Shown: piece after piece, positions 7,708-18,175 of the stretch | Layout: every line of letters starts with the position of its first letter | How positions within the stretch are numbered: the first letter of the stretch is position 1 | Assembly (NCBI GenBank): GCA_017410245.1 | Contig: JAFQRE010000024.1 | Location: 1-46,300 of the forward strand | Source of the DNA: Bacteroidaceae bacterium | Lineage (GTDB): Bacteria; Bacteroidota; Bacteroidia; Bacteroidales; Barnesiellaceae_A | Reading direction: 5' to 3' | Length of the DNA stretch: 46,300 nucleotides | Position numbers and translations under genes: made by a program | The notes under the pieces: model-generated | The model's input: the letters and a program-made list of their open reading frames with translations, nothing else | Databases searched by the model: none | Told to the model about the DNA's origin: nothing

Positions 7708-9285
7708 TTATGCCTTAAAGCGGTTTGCAACTTCTTTTGCTACTTCGGTGAGCTTGGCGGCTATCTCGTCGTTGAGAATACCTTTCTTCAACTCATCGAG
7801 TACATCGGTTTGATGCTTGGCGTGCAAGATTTGGAGGAACAATTTCTCAAACTCGGCAACTTTCTCGGTGGGTACCGGAGCCAATAAGCCTTGCGTACCA
7901 CAATAGATGATTGCAATCTCTTCTTCTACAGGTACAGGGCTGTATTGGGGTTGTATGAGCACACGTTCGTTCTTGCGACCTTTGTCTATCACCATGGCGG
8001 TAACGGGGTCTATGTCGCCACCAAATTGGGTAAATGACTCGAGCTCGCGGAATTGTGCTTGGTCGATTTTGAGCGTTCCGGCAATCTTTTTCATCGCCTT
8101 GAGCTGTGCACTACCTCCTACACGCGATACCGAGATACCTACGTTGATAGCGGGGCGCACACCTTGGTTAAAGAGTTTTGTCTCGAGGAATATCTGACCG
8201 TCGGTAATAGAGATAACGTTGGTAGGGATATATGCCGAAACGTCGCCTGCTTGTGTCTCGATGATGGGTAGAGCAGTGAGCGAGCCACCACCTTTTACCA
8301 TCGGTCTGAGCACCTCGGGTAGGTCGTTCATAGATGCTGCAACCTTGTCGTTGTCGATAATCTTGGCCGCACGCTCCAATAGACGCGAGTGTAGATAGAA
8401 GATATCGCCAGGGTATGCTTCACGTCCTGAGGGACGGCGCAAAATGAGCGAGATCTCGCGGTACGAAACGGCTTGTTTCGACAAGTCATCATAGATAACA
8501 AGGGCATGACGGCCCGAGTCGCGGAAGTATTCACCAATAGCAGCACCGGCCATGGGTGCGTAGTAGCGCATGGCTGCCGAGTCAGAGGCGTTGGCTGCCA
8601 ATACAATGGTGTATTCCAATGCACCATGTTCGCGAAGGGTGTTTACAAGAGCAGCTACCGACGATGCTTTTTGTCCTATGGCTACATAGATACAGTACAA
8701 CGGCTTGCCATTCTTGAAGTTCTCGCGTTGGTTGATAATAGTATCTATGGCGATTGTTGTTTTTCCTACTTGACGGTCACCGATGATGAGCTCGCGTTGT
8801 CCGCGACCTATGGGCACCATGGCATCGATAGCCTTGATACCGGTTTGTAGCGGTTCCTTAACAGGCTGACGGAAGATAACACCGGGAGCCTTGCGGTCGA
8901 GAGGCATGCGTACAGTGTTGCCTGTGATAGGGCCTGCACCATCGATAGGATCGCCCAATGTGTTGATGACGCGGCCTAACAAGCCTTCGCCAACGGGTAT
9001 TGAGGCAATCTCTCCGGTGCGACGAACTTTCATGTTCTCGGTAACCTTTTCGATATCGTTCAGAAGGATAACACCCACGTTGCTCTCTTCGAGGTTCATG
9101 GCCACGCCACGCACACCGTTCTCAAACTCTACGAGCTCGCTCGACTTTACATTGTCGAGGCCATATACGTGTGCTACGCCGTCACCTACTTCGAGTACGG
9201 TTCCTATCTCCTCAAAGCCGGCTTGTTTATCTACCTCTTCGAGTTTGCTTTTGAGTATATCCGATATCTCGTTTGGTTTTATCAT
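7708..9285 (-). CDS. atpA: F1Fo ATP synthase subunit alpha
   Basis: Non-catalytic nucleotide-binding subunit of the F1 hexamer. The 525 residues include the Walker A motif GDRQVGKTT at about 169-177 and the region [11 protein letters not shown], which carries the arginine finger contributed to the beta catalytic site. The N-terminal residues ([18 protein letters not shown]) include the helix that binds subunit delta. Length is slightly above the usual 500-515. It is 4 nt from atpH and 6 nt from atpG, consistent with translational coupling. Confidence 0.98.
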   Translation of the reverse strand: MIKPNEISDILKSKLEEVDKQAGFEEIGTVLEVGDGVAHVYGLDNVKSSELVEFENGVRGVAMNLEESNVGVILLNDIEKVTENMKVRRTGEIASIPVGEGLLGRVINTLGDPIDGAGPITGNTVRMPLDRKAPGVIFRQPVKEPLQTGIKAIDAMVPIGRGQRELIIGDRQVGKTTIAIDTIINQRENFKNGKPLYCIYVAIGQKASSVAALVNTLREHGALEYTIVLAANASDSAAMRYYAPMAGAAIGEYFRDSGRHALVIYDDLSKQAVSYREISLILRRPSGREAYPGDIFYLHSRLLERAAKIIDNDKVAASMNDLPEVLRPMVKGGGSLTALPIIETQAGDVSAYIPTNVISITDGQIFLETKLFNQGVRPAINVGISVSRVGGSAQLKAMKKIAGTLKIDQAQFRELESFTQFGGDIDPVTAMVIDKGRKNERVLIQPQYSPVPVEEEIAIIYCGTQGLLAPVPTEKVAEFEKLFLQILHAKHQTDVLDELKKGILNDEIAAKLTEVAKEVANRFKA

Positions 9286-9289
9286 AAGA

Positions 9290-9829
9290 TTATTTGTTTA
9301 GTAATTTTATGCGCAATTTGTTAAGCTCGTTTTGAATCGAGGCATCGAGTTGCATCGATTCAACGCGCAGTATAAAACCACCAATGAGCGAAGGGTCGGT
9401 CTCGTAGATGTATTCCAACTCTTTATTGAGTTCTTTTTTGAGCAGACCCTTGATGCGCTCCATGATATCGTCGCTAATAGCAGTTGCAGTGACAATAGTG
9501 ACACGTGCAATGTTGTTCTCCTTGCGGTAGATATCTTGATAGGCCAACATTGTGGCGCGGAAGAGGCTCTCACGGTGATTGAGAATTACCAAGTTTATGA
9601 AGCGAAGGATCGCTTTGCCTGCCTCATTGCCGGCGGCTGTCACGAGAAGTTGCTCTTTCTCTGTTGTGCTCAGAGCAGGGTTGCTCAGAGCCTTAGATAG
9701 TGCAGGGTGCGATGCAAATACTTCTTCGAGCCTTTGCGTGTCGGCATAGACTTCTTGGGTACATTGATGCTCTTGTGCATATTTGTACAAGGCCTTGGCA
9801 TATCTGCGAGGAATTAATCCTTCGTTCAT
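9290..9829 (-). CDS. atpH: F1Fo ATP synthase subunit delta
   Basis: Peripheral-stalk subunit joining the top of F1 to the b subunits. The 179-residue length is typical. The N-terminal helical domain starts [16 protein letters not shown], and the C-terminal part has the family pattern [20 protein letters not shown]. It lies 5 nt after atpF and 4 nt before atpA. Confidence 0.95.
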   Translation of the reverse strand: MNEGLIPRRYAKALYKYAQEHQCTQEVYADTQRLEEVFASHPALSKALSNPALSTTEKEQLLVTAAGNEAGKAILRFINLVILNHRESLFRATMLAYQDIYRKENNIARVTIVTATAISDDIMERIKGLLKKELNKELEYIYETDPSLIGGFILRVESMQLDASIQNELNKLRIKLLNK

Positions 9830-9834
9830 AGTTC

Positions 9835-10332
9835 TTAGTTTTTATGTTCGAGTTCGTTCAATAATTGCTCTACCATTTCCGCCTGAGCTTTGTCGCCCGC
9901 GAGTTCTTTGCGAATTATATTTTCGGCTATTGTGAGGGCGAATTGGCTCACTTCTTGGCGGAACTGTAGTTCTGCTTCTTTGCGCGATTGTTCTATACTG
10001 ATGGCTGCTGCATCAACAAGTTTCTTGGCTTCGGCTGCGGCTGCTTTCTTAGCTTCGTCGATGATTTGCGACTTCATCTGAGCTGCCTCTTGCAAGATTT
10101 CCAATTGTTGGCGGTTTGCTTCAGCAAGAATTGCGCGGGCTTGGGTCTCAGAGTCTTCAAGGCTTGCTTTGGCGGCTTCGGCATACTCTACACCTTTGTC
10201 TATGAGAGTAGCTCGCTCGTCAACCATCTTGGTGATGGTGGGCCAGCCAAACTTTGCCAAGATGCCAAGTAGTAGCACAAATGCTACAAACATCCAGAAG
10301 ATTAACCCTGCCTCGGGCATGAACAGTTCCAT
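9835..10332 (-). CDS. atpF: F1Fo ATP synthase subunit b
   Basis: Peripheral-stalk subunit with a single N-terminal membrane helix (about residues 8-27) followed by a long, charged, alanine- and glutamate-rich helix (about 30-160) that forms a coiled-coil dimer in the cytoplasm. The 165 residues fit the family. Motifs include GWPTITKMVDERATLI after the membrane segment. Only one b-type gene is present, so a homodimer is expected. It lies 19 nt after atpE and 5 nt before atpH. Confidence 0.95.
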   Translation of the reverse strand: MELFMPEAGLIFWMFVAFVLLLGILAKFGWPTITKMVDERATLIDKGVEYAEAAKASLEDSETQARAILAEANRQQLEILQEAAQMKSQIIDEAKKAAAAEAKKLVDAAAISIEQSRKEAELQFRQEVSQFALTIAENIIRKELAGDKAQAEMVEQLLNELEHKN

Positions 10333-10351
10333 ACGGGACGTTTAGGCGAGA

Positions 10352-10597
10352 TTAGAGGAACAATGCGAGAATACAAACGATTACGGCAAACAGGGCAACA
10401 CCCTCGATAAGAGCCGCGATAACGATCATACTACCACGTACGTCGCCTGCTGCTTCGGGTTGGCGTGCAATTGCTTCCATAGCCGAGCTACCGATGCGAC
10501 CAATACCAAAACCTGCTGCTATTGCAGCGATACCTGCTCCTACGCATGCACCTATTACTGTGAGGGGTGCTAGTGCTGTCAAAATCATTGATAACAT
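10352..10597 (-). CDS. atpE: F1Fo ATP synthase subunit c (rotor ring)
   Basis: Membrane rotor subunit of Fo, two helices with the polar loop R45-Q46-P47. The ion-binding carboxylate is E65 (ALIEGVALF). Compared with the Na+-binding c subunit of Ilyobacter tartaricus, which aligns without gaps around these positions, the Na+ ligands Q32 and S66 and the supporting Y70 are I32, G66 and F70 here. This points to H+ rather than Na+ coupling. The 81-residue length is normal. The 50-nt leader before the gene is very A-rich on the coding strand, which may favour high translation, as needed for a ring subunit. Confidence 0.97.
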   Translation of the reverse strand: MLSMILTALAPLTVIGACVGAGIAAIAAGFGIGRIGSSAMEAIARQPEAAGDVRGSMIVIAALIEGVALFAVIVCILALFL

Positions 10598-10647
10598 AAT
10601 GTTTACTTTTTTTGTAAGGTTAATAATTTATTTTTTTTCTTTTTTAT

Positions 10648-11718
10648 TTATTCGTGATGGTGTTCTACTTGCGCAAGCGATATAAATATCGTCGAGAGCA
10701 TTGTGAATACATAGGCTTGGATATAGCTAACCAATGTATCGATGATGTACATGAAGAGTGTAAATCCTAATGAAAGTACTGTTGTACCACCGGCAATTGC
10801 TACGCCTCCCATCTCCTTGAAGATGAATATGAGTGAGAGTAGTACCAGTACAATCATGTGTCCACCCATCATGTTGGCAAAGAGACGCACCATCAGTGCG
10901 ATGGGCTTGGTAAATACACCAAATATCTCGATGAAAGGCATAATGGGTAGTGGTGCCTTGAGGAAGATGGGTACATCGGGCCAGAATATCTCTTTCCAGT
11001 ACTCTTTGGTGCCAAAGATGTTTACTGCCAAGAAAGTGCATATAGCAAGCACCATTGTTACTGCCAAGTTGCCTGTAAGGTTTGCACCGGCAGGGAATAT
11101 TACCATCAATCCCATCAAGTTCGATACGAAAATGAAATAGAATGCGGTGAGCAAATAGGGTGCAAAACGGCGACCTTTCTCGGGACCGAGTATTGACTTG
11201 ATTACATCATCGTATATCATGCAGGTGAGCATTTCAATGGCACCTACAAAGCCTCTGGGGGCTTTATTGCCATTTTTCTTATACCATCTTGCCAATGGTA
11301 ATACACACAAGCACACTACAATGATGGTAATGAATAGAGCTGCAACATTCTTTGTAATAGAGATGTCGAGCGGACGATACACTTCGCCTTTGTCATTGAC
11401 ACTTACTATCTTGCCGTTATATGCTTCGCTTTGGTCAATGTAGAACCCTTCGCAGCTTTCGCCGTGTTCTACTTTGTTCGACATAAAACAATGCCAGTCA
11501 CCTTCATAGTCGCGTACTATGATGGGTAGGGGTATTTTATGACTATGCGAAAAAGGCACTTCCCAGCTGTAGTGGTCAACCAAGTGGTCGAAGATTGTCT
11601 CTTTGGCATCAAACTTGGCATTCTCGTCGTGATGAGAGTGGTCGAACAACGCAATACTTAGCGCTGCGGCCAATACAACGAGTGTGATGCATATGATTAG
11701 TATCGAGTGCTTTTTCAT
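10648..11718 (-). CDS. atpB: F1Fo ATP synthase subunit a
   Basis: Stator membrane subunit that provides the ion half-channels next to the c ring. The essential arginine is R278 in ALMVRLFANMMGGH, and the last helix has QAYVF. At 356 residues it is about 85 longer than E. coli AtpB because of an N-terminal part: a signal-like hydrophobic helix (residues 5-25) and an extracytoplasmic stretch of roughly 100 residues, rich in His and acidic residues and containing two cysteines (C77, C89). Such an extension is, to my knowledge, usual in Bacteroidota AtpB. It begins 37 nt after atpC; no atpI-like gene lies between. Confidence 0.96.
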   Translation of the reverse strand: MKKHSILIICITLVVLAAALSIALFDHSHHDENAKFDAKETIFDHLVDHYSWEVPFSHSHKIPLPIIVRDYEGDWHCFMSNKVEHGESCEGFYIDQSEAYNGKIVSVNDKGEVYRPLDISITKNVAALFITIIVVCLCVLPLARWYKKNGNKAPRGFVGAIEMLTCMIYDDVIKSILGPEKGRRFAPYLLTAFYFIFVSNLMGLMVIFPAGANLTGNLAVTMVLAICTFLAVNIFGTKEYWKEIFWPDVPIFLKAPLPIMPFIEIFGVFTKPIALMVRLFANMMGGHMIVLVLLSLIFIFKEMGGVAIAGGTTVLSLGFTLFMYIIDTLVSYIQAYVFTMLSTIFISLAQVEHHHE

Positions 11719-11755
11719 TTATTTGTTGTTCTATTATAGGCTGTTGCCTTTGGGG

Positions 11756-11989
11756 TTAATAGATACATACCGCAATGCGGTTGTTATCCACATCTACAAA
11801 TCCGCCACTTATCTCAACGGAATGGCTTTCGTTGCCGGCAACATACTCTATAGTACCTTTCTCGAGGGTAGATACCAGCGAGGCGTGGTTGTTGAGTACG
11901 GTAAAAGAGCCCTTGGTGCCGGGCAGGGTTACCAAACTTACCTCTCCGCTGTAGAGTGTTGTTTCCGAAGATATTATTTCGAGTCTCAT
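11756..11989 (-). CDS. atpC: F1Fo ATP synthase subunit epsilon, short form
   Basis: F1 subunit that connects gamma to the c ring. The 77 residues cover only the N-terminal beta-sandwich domain (start MRLEIISSETTLYSGEVSLV, then LPGTKGSFTVLNNHASLVS). The C-terminal two-helix domain found in the usual 130-140-residue protein, which inhibits ATP hydrolysis in E. coli and Bacillus, is absent: the frame ends at 11756 and the next gene starts 37 nt later. Short epsilon subunits are known in Bacteroidota. It lies 8 nt after atpD. Confidence 0.94.
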   Translation of the reverse strand: MRLEIISSETTLYSGEVSLVTLPGTKGSFTVLNNHASLVSTLEKGTIEYVAGNESHSVEISGGFVDVDNNRIAVCIY

Positions 11990-11997
11990 GGCTGTTG

Positions 11998-13515
<1,518 letters not shown>

Positions 13516-13565
13516 CTACGGCAGTTATAAGGTTTATTTAATTTTTATTATTTACATATTATGAA

Positions 13566-14642
13566 TTAGAAGTGCCAACCCATAGCTACTACTACGCTCA
13601 TGATAGCGAGATTGACAAGGCTTATGGGGAGGAGGTATTTCCACTCGAGTTTGAGGAGTTGGTCGATACGCAAGCGGGGGAATGTCCAGCGGAACCACAT
13701 GCTTATCCACACTACTACAATGCTCTTGCCCAAGAACCATACAATAGAGGGTATGTAATCCATAACCATATTGAAGGTCTCCCAGCCGGGTATGTGTAAT
13801 GGCATCCAGCCTCCCAAGAAGAGGGTAGTGGCAATTCCTCCCATGATGAAGAGGTTGAGATACTCGGCCAAGTAGTAGAAGCCAAAGTGAATACCTGAAT
13901 ACTCGGTGTGATAACCGGCTGTAAGCTCACTCTCAGCCTCGGCCATATCGAAAGGACCACGATTGATCTCGGCCGAACCGGCAACCAAGTAGATGATAAA
14001 TGCTATGAGTGCGGGAAGGTGACCTTTGAAGAGAAACCAACCGTCGTATTGTGCATCTACGATACCTGTTACCGACATAGTGCCCGATATGGCAACAATG
14101 GTGAGTATTGAGAGGCCTATTGACAACTCATAGCTAATCATTTGCGCACCGGCACGCATAGCACCGATAACAGTATATTTGCTATTTGATGCCCAACCTG
14201 CAAGTAGTACTCCAATGATACCCAATCCCGATACGGCCAACATGAAGAATACACCTACATCGTAGTTGATCACTTGCAATCCGTTGCCCCAAGGCAAGCA
14301 GGCAAATGTGAGCATTGATGCTACCAATACAAAGAAAGGAGCAAGGTTGAACAAGAAGTGGTCGATGTTCTTCAAGTAGATAAGCTCTTTGATAAGGATC
14401 TTGAGCATATCGGCTATACTTTGGAATATACCGAAAGGACCTACTCGGTTGGGGCCGAGACGGCATTGGAATGCTCCCGCTACTCTACGCTCAAAGTAGA
14501 TGAGGAAGAGTGCAAGAATACAATAGAGAGCCAAGATGGCTACACCTATCAGCACAAACTCTATGAGTAGTGTTGCCCACTCGGGCAAGAAACCCATCAA
14601 CAGATTGTGTATCCACGTTGTAATGTTCGAAAAATCGTACAT
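13566..14642 (-). CDS. nuoH: NADH-quinone oxidoreductase subunit H
   Basis: Membrane subunit of complex I that forms the heel of the membrane arm and part of the quinone chamber with NuoB and NuoD. The 358 residues have about eight membrane helices. Family motifs are [20 protein letters not shown] near residues 50-70, [20 protein letters not shown] with conserved acidic residues, and [11 protein letters not shown]. Length is normal. It lies 35 nt after nuoCD. Unusually, it is followed by atpD rather than nuoI. Confidence 0.97.
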   Translation of the reverse strand: MYDFSNITTWIHNLLMGFLPEWATLLIEFVLIGVAILALYCILALFLIYFERRVAGAFQCRLGPNRVGPFGIFQSIADMLKILIKELIYLKNIDHFLFNLAPFFVLVASMLTFACLPWGNGLQVINYDVGVFFMLAVSGLGIIGVLLAGWASNSKYTVIGAMRAGAQMISYELSIGLSILTIVAISGTMSVTGIVDAQYDGWFLFKGHLPALIAFIIYLVAGSAEINRGPFDMAEAESELTAGYHTEYSGIHFGFYYLAEYLNLFIMGGIATTLFLGGWMPLHIPGWETFNMVMDYIPSIVWFLGKSIVVVWISMWFRWTFPRLRIDQLLKLEWKYLLPISLVNLAIMSVVVAMGWHF

Positions 14643-14677
14643 GTTATTTTCGTTTATATTAGATTTTAACGTTTTTA

Positions 14678-16306
14678 TTATCGGTCAATGTCGGGTATTA
14701 CATAGTCAAGTGAACCTCCACCTGCTATCAAGTCGGCGATTTTGCCACCACGACATACTTCATCGAGAGATGCTACAAGCATCATACCCGGTGAGTTGAA
14801 CTTGAGACGATAGGGATATTTGTCACCACGACTCTCGATGTAAACACCAAATGCTCCACGGCTTGCCTCTACTTGGCGGAACCATTGTCCTTCGGGCAAC
14901 TTGATGATGGGTTTCATCTTTTCCGATACGGGGCCTTCGGGTATGTTGTCGATGAGTTGTTCGATGATGCGGATAGATTGTAGTATCTCGTCCATGCGCA
15001 CCATGTAGCGTGCATAGATGTCACCTTCGGTGCGCAATACTTCGTCAAACTCTACCTTGTCATACAAGGCGTAAGGTATGCGTTTGCGCACATCGCAAGC
15101 CCAGCCCGATGCACGTCCCGAAGGACCTGTCATTGAGTGTGCTATACAACGCTCTTTTGAGATGACACTGATGCCGTGCATACGTCCTTGGGCAATGACG
15201 TTGCCTGTAAAGAAACGGTGATACTCTTTGAGACGCTCGGGCATTATCTTGCAAAACTCTTTTATCTTGCGTTGATAGTCGGGGTGTATGTCGTGCATTA
15301 CACCACCTATCTTGTTGTAGTGGAACGACATACGTGCACCTGTTGTCTCTTCAAGAATATCGAGTACCATTTCGCGCTCACGGAAGCCGTAAATGAGTGC
15401 TGTCGTACTACCCAAGTCGTTGCAGAATGTGCCCCAGAAGAGCAAGTGCGATGAAATACGCATCAACTCATCGTTGATGGTACGTATATACTTGGCGCGT
15501 TCGGGTATCTCCACTTGCATGGCATCTTCGATACACATACACAATGCGTGACGATTTTGCATAGCCGACAAGTAGTCGAGACGGTCGGTAAAGTGGAGTG
15601 TTTGGGGATATGTGAGCGATTCGCTCATCTTCTCGATACCACGGTGTATATATCCGCAGTAAGGGTCGATTTTCTTGATGAACTCGCCATCGAGCGAGCA
15701 ACGCAGACGCAATACACCGTGTGTAGAGGGGTGTTGCGGACCTATGTTTATCACATAGTCATCGGGCTCAAAAATGACGGGCTCGGTTTTTACAATCTTG
15801 CCATCGGGTTGCTCTACATACGATACTGTGGTGTCGTATGCCTCCTCGTGATGTAGACGTATGGGATTTACCTCGGGACTTGCATCATAATCCTTGCGCA
15901 AGGGGTGTCCTACCCAGTCGCGGCGCAAGAAGAGACGACGCATGTCGGGGTGATTGATAAATACAATGCCGAAGAAGTCGTACACCTCACGCTCATAGAA
16001 GTTGGCCGACTCCCATAGGTCGGCTACCGAGTGGAGTTGAGGATTTTGACGGTCGGCAGTCTCTACACGCACGCTCAGGCGGTTGCCTGTGCGTGTCGAT
16101 TCAAGGTAATATATACAACCGAGTGTCTCGCCCCAGTCCATACCAACAATGGTAGTGAGGTAGTCAAACGGTGAGTTTGCATCTTCATACAAAGCTTTTG
16201 CGAGCTTGTGCCATTGAGCATCGGGTACCGATACTTGCAACCCTTGTACCTCGGCAAATGAGGCCTCGGGTATAAGCGCGCTTATCTTTTCTTGAATGGT
16301 AGCCAT
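14678..16306 (-). CDS. nuoCD: NADH-quinone oxidoreductase fused subunits C and D
   Basis: A single 542-residue polypeptide joins NuoC (about residues 1-155, ending around [18 protein letters not shown]) to NuoD (about 170-542, starting [20 protein letters not shown]). NuoD forms the quinone site together with NuoB; NuoC supports the peripheral arm. The NuoD part keeps the conserved His pair in QHPSTHG and ends [11 protein letters not shown]. The C-D fusion is shared with E. coli and Bacteroides. The gene lies 51 nt after nuoB and 35 nt before nuoH; there is no nuoE, nuoF or nuoG. Confidence 0.97.
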   Translation of the reverse strand: MATIQEKISALIPEASFAEVQGLQVSVPDAQWHKLAKALYEDANSPFDYLTTIVGMDWGETLGCIYYLESTRTGNRLSVRVETADRQNPQLHSVADLWESANFYEREVYDFFGIVFINHPDMRRLFLRRDWVGHPLRKDYDASPEVNPIRLHHEEAYDTTVSYVEQPDGKIVKTEPVIFEPDDYVINIGPQHPSTHGVLRLRCSLDGEFIKKIDPYCGYIHRGIEKMSESLTYPQTLHFTDRLDYLSAMQNRHALCMCIEDAMQVEIPERAKYIRTINDELMRISSHLLFWGTFCNDLGSTTALIYGFREREMVLDILEETTGARMSFHYNKIGGVMHDIHPDYQRKIKEFCKIMPERLKEYHRFFTGNVIAQGRMHGISVISKERCIAHSMTGPSGRASGWACDVRKRIPYALYDKVEFDEVLRTEGDIYARYMVRMDEILQSIRIIEQLIDNIPEGPVSEKMKPIIKLPEGQWFRQVEASRGAFGVYIESRGDKYPYRLKFNSPGMMLVASLDEVCRGGKIADLIAGGGSLDYVIPDIDR

Positions 16307-16357
16307 ATATTTATATATAATATAAGGTGTGATTTTTTTATGGTTTTGTCGTGTGGA

Positions 16358-16957
16358 TTATTCTTTGTCTTTAAAGAACTCTTCTCTTTTTTGTTTACGG
16401 TTTACACCACCAAAGAAGTTTTCCACTTTGATTTTGCGTTGCAACTGCATCATACCGTATAGCATAGCCTCGGGACGGGGAGGACAACCGGGAACAAATA
16501 CATCGACGGGTAGAATTTGGTCTATGCCGGGTACTGTGTGGAATGAGTTACGGAATGGACCTCCCGATACAGCACAAGCACCTGTTGCAATGACGTATTT
16601 GGGCTCGGCCAGCTGGTCATATACGCGCTTGAGAATGGGAGCCATGCGGTGCACTATTGTTCCGGCAACCATCAAAAAGTCGGCTTGGCGAGGTGAGTTA
16701 CGTGTTACCTCAAAACCAAAACGACCCATATCGTGGCGTGCTGCAGCTACCGACATAAATTCAATACCACAGCAACTTGTTGCAAATGCAAGTGGCCACA
16801 CAGAGTTTGAACGGCCCCAGTTGATGATGTCGTCAAATACACCTACTACCACATTAGTGCCTGCGGCATTCAGCTCTTCAACCAATTTCTCGAGTGACTC
16901 ATTATCCTTGAAGTCCTCGTATTGCATCGACTTGATTTTTGATTTTTTTACTTCCAT
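16358..16957 (-). CDS. nuoB: NADH-quinone oxidoreductase subunit B
   Basis: Subunit holding cluster N2, which reduces quinone. The four ligands are present: C62, C63 (ATSCCGIEF), C128 (GACAVSGGPF) and C158 (VPGCPPRPEAM). I use the ATG at 16957, giving 199 residues, because AAGGAG stands 7 nt before it and the protein then starts MEVKKSKIKS, as in related Bacteroidales proteins as I remember them. An earlier in-frame ATG at 16978 would add seven residues. With the chosen start it overlaps nuoA by 10 nt. Confidence 0.96.
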   Translation of the reverse strand: MEVKKSKIKSMQYEDFKDNESLEKLVEELNAAGTNVVVGVFDDIINWGRSNSVWPLAFATSCCGIEFMSVAAARHDMGRFGFEVTRNSPRQADFLMVAGTIVHRMAPILKRVYDQLAEPKYVIATGACAVSGGPFRNSFHTVPGIDQILPVDVFVPGCPPRPEAMLYGMMQLQRKIKVENFFGGVNRKQKREEFFKDKE

Positions 16958-17298
16958 TCCAACGCTCCTTTCTTCCATGCGTAAACAAGACCTAATACTA
17001 AAATTACCATAAAGAAGGCAATGCTGATAAGACCTGCTGTGCCAACTTCACTGAGAACTACAGCCCAAGGGAAGAGGAACACTGTTTCTACATCGAACAT
17101 CAAGTAGAGAATGGCAAAGAGGTAGTAACCGGCTTTGAATTGCATCCATGATGTGCCTCGTGTAGGAATACCGCACTCATAGGCCTCGCCTTTCTGGGGG
17201 TTGAATGAACGTGGTGCTAACAGCCATGCTATAAGCAATGCTGCTCCCACCATTACAATAGCTGTGACAAGAATTGTCACAAATAGTGCTGAATTCAT
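16948..17298 (-). CDS. nuoA: NADH-quinone oxidoreductase subunit A
   Basis: Small membrane subunit of complex I with three helices (116 residues). The loop between helices 1 and 2 contains KGEAYECGIPTRGTSWMQFK, the conserved segment with the cysteine near the quinone site, followed by FDVETVFLFPWAVV. Length is normal. It is the first gene of the nuo-atp operon. The upstream leader has a Bacteroides-type promoter box at 17377-17384 and an AGGA sequence about 9 nt before the ATG. Confidence 0.96.
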   Translation of the reverse strand: MNSALFVTILVTAIVMVGAALLIAWLLAPRSFNPQKGEAYECGIPTRGTSWMQFKAGYYLFAILYLMFDVETVFLFPWAVVLSEVGTAGLISIAFFMVILVLGLVYAWKKGALEWK

Positions 17299-17376
17299 TT
17301 GTATTTATCCTATTGGTTTTAATTTTCAATTTTTCAGCTGTGTAAAGAGAAATAATTCTCCTTATACAAATCCTCG

Positions 17377-17384
17377 CAAAGATA
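17377..17384 (-). promoter_or_regulatory. Putative -7 box of the nuo-atp operon promoter
   Basis: On the minus strand the bases read TATCTTTG, matching the Bacteroides -7 consensus TAnnTTTG, and would start transcription about 70 nt before nuoA. TTTG sequences lie 14 and 25 nt upstream (17399-17402 and 17410-17413), neither at the usual 19-21, so the -33 element is uncertain. Confidence 0.5.
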
Positions 17385-17497
17385 AGAAAAAGTTTTGCCA
17401 AATAGAATACAAAAATGAACTTTTATTTATAAAAATAAATAGCCTTTTGCACATCATATGTAGAAATGTTGCATGATGCACTCTTGAAAAGGTGTAT

Positions 17498-17541
17498 AAA
17501 AAAACACCGGCGAGACGTGTGTTGATGAAGTGATACCGGTG
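17498..17541 (-). terminator. Probable terminator after the TetR/activase operon
   Basis: On the minus strand, CACCGG (17541-17536) pairs with CCGGTG (17510-17505) around a 25-nt loop, followed directly by seven T residues. It begins 26 nt after the TetR stop codon. The stem is short and the loop long, so strength is uncertain. Confidence 0.6.
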
Positions 17542-17566
17542 ATAGACGTTGTGTCGTTTGGTTGTT

Positions 17567-18175
17567 TTAGGGAGCCAACAATGCACGCATTTGAGTTATG
17601 ACGTGTTGTTTCCACTCTTGTAGGAATGTTTCGTATTGTTCTTGTGAATTGTTAAGTAAGAGTGTCTTTAAAAGATTTTGCGCAATGAATGGGAATGTTA
17701 GCAGTCCGTAGAATGTAGAGAATACAATCTCAAGTTTTACTTTGCGCAGTCTTCCGGCCTCCATCTCGTCGTTTAGAGTCTTTGCTATCTGTTGGACTAT
17801 GTTGTTAAGGTGCAATTCGCAGGCTGTTTGTATGATGTGTTTGACATCGCGTTGAGTCTCTTTGACGATGAAGGCGGGCAGGAAGGGGTTATGCTTGAAC
17901 GTTGTGATATATTGGTCTATGGCAAATGATATTTTGTCAAAGAAGTCACAATTGCTTGTTATTATCTCTTGTATTCGCGGTAGTAACGAGCCTATAATAT
18001 CGTGAAAGATAGCTTGAAACAAGCGCTCCTTGGTGCGGTAGTAGTAGTGAAGGGTGGGACGGTTGATACCCACTCTCGATGCTATATCGCTCATACTGGC
18101 ATTCTCATAACCTTTCTCTATAAATACTTGACGGGCAACGGTTATGATTTTCTCTTCTAAGTTCTCGCTACTCAT
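17567..18175 (-). CDS. TetR/AcrR family transcriptional regulator
   Basis: DNA-binding repressor of the TetR family, 202 residues, normal length. The N-terminal helix-turn-helix spans about residues 22-52 (SMSDIASRVGINRPTLHYYY, then RTKERLF). The C-terminal ligand and dimer domain is helical and does not reveal its ligand. The gene overlaps the 3' end of the large activase gene by 8 nt, so the two are co-transcribed. Its likely target is the promoter of its own operon, where a 16-bp inverted repeat sits just after the -7 box (22448-22463). It resembles the second TetR of this window at LHYYxRTKExLF. Confidence 0.9.
   Translation of the reverse strand: MSSENLEEKIITVARQVFIEKGYENASMSDIASRVGINRPTLHYYYRTKERLFQAIFHDIIGSLLPRIQEIITSNCDFFDKISFAIDQYITTFKHNPFLPAFIVKETQRDVKHIIQTACELHLNNIVQQIAKTLNDEMEAGRLRKVKLEIVFSTFYGLLTFPFIAQNLLKTLLLNNSQEQYETFLQEWKQHVITQMRALLAP

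Noticed and set aside
17399..17413. TTTG motifs as -33 element for the nuo-atp promoter
   Set aside because: They stand 14 and 25 nt from the -7 box instead of 19-21, so neither is listed as a real -33 element.
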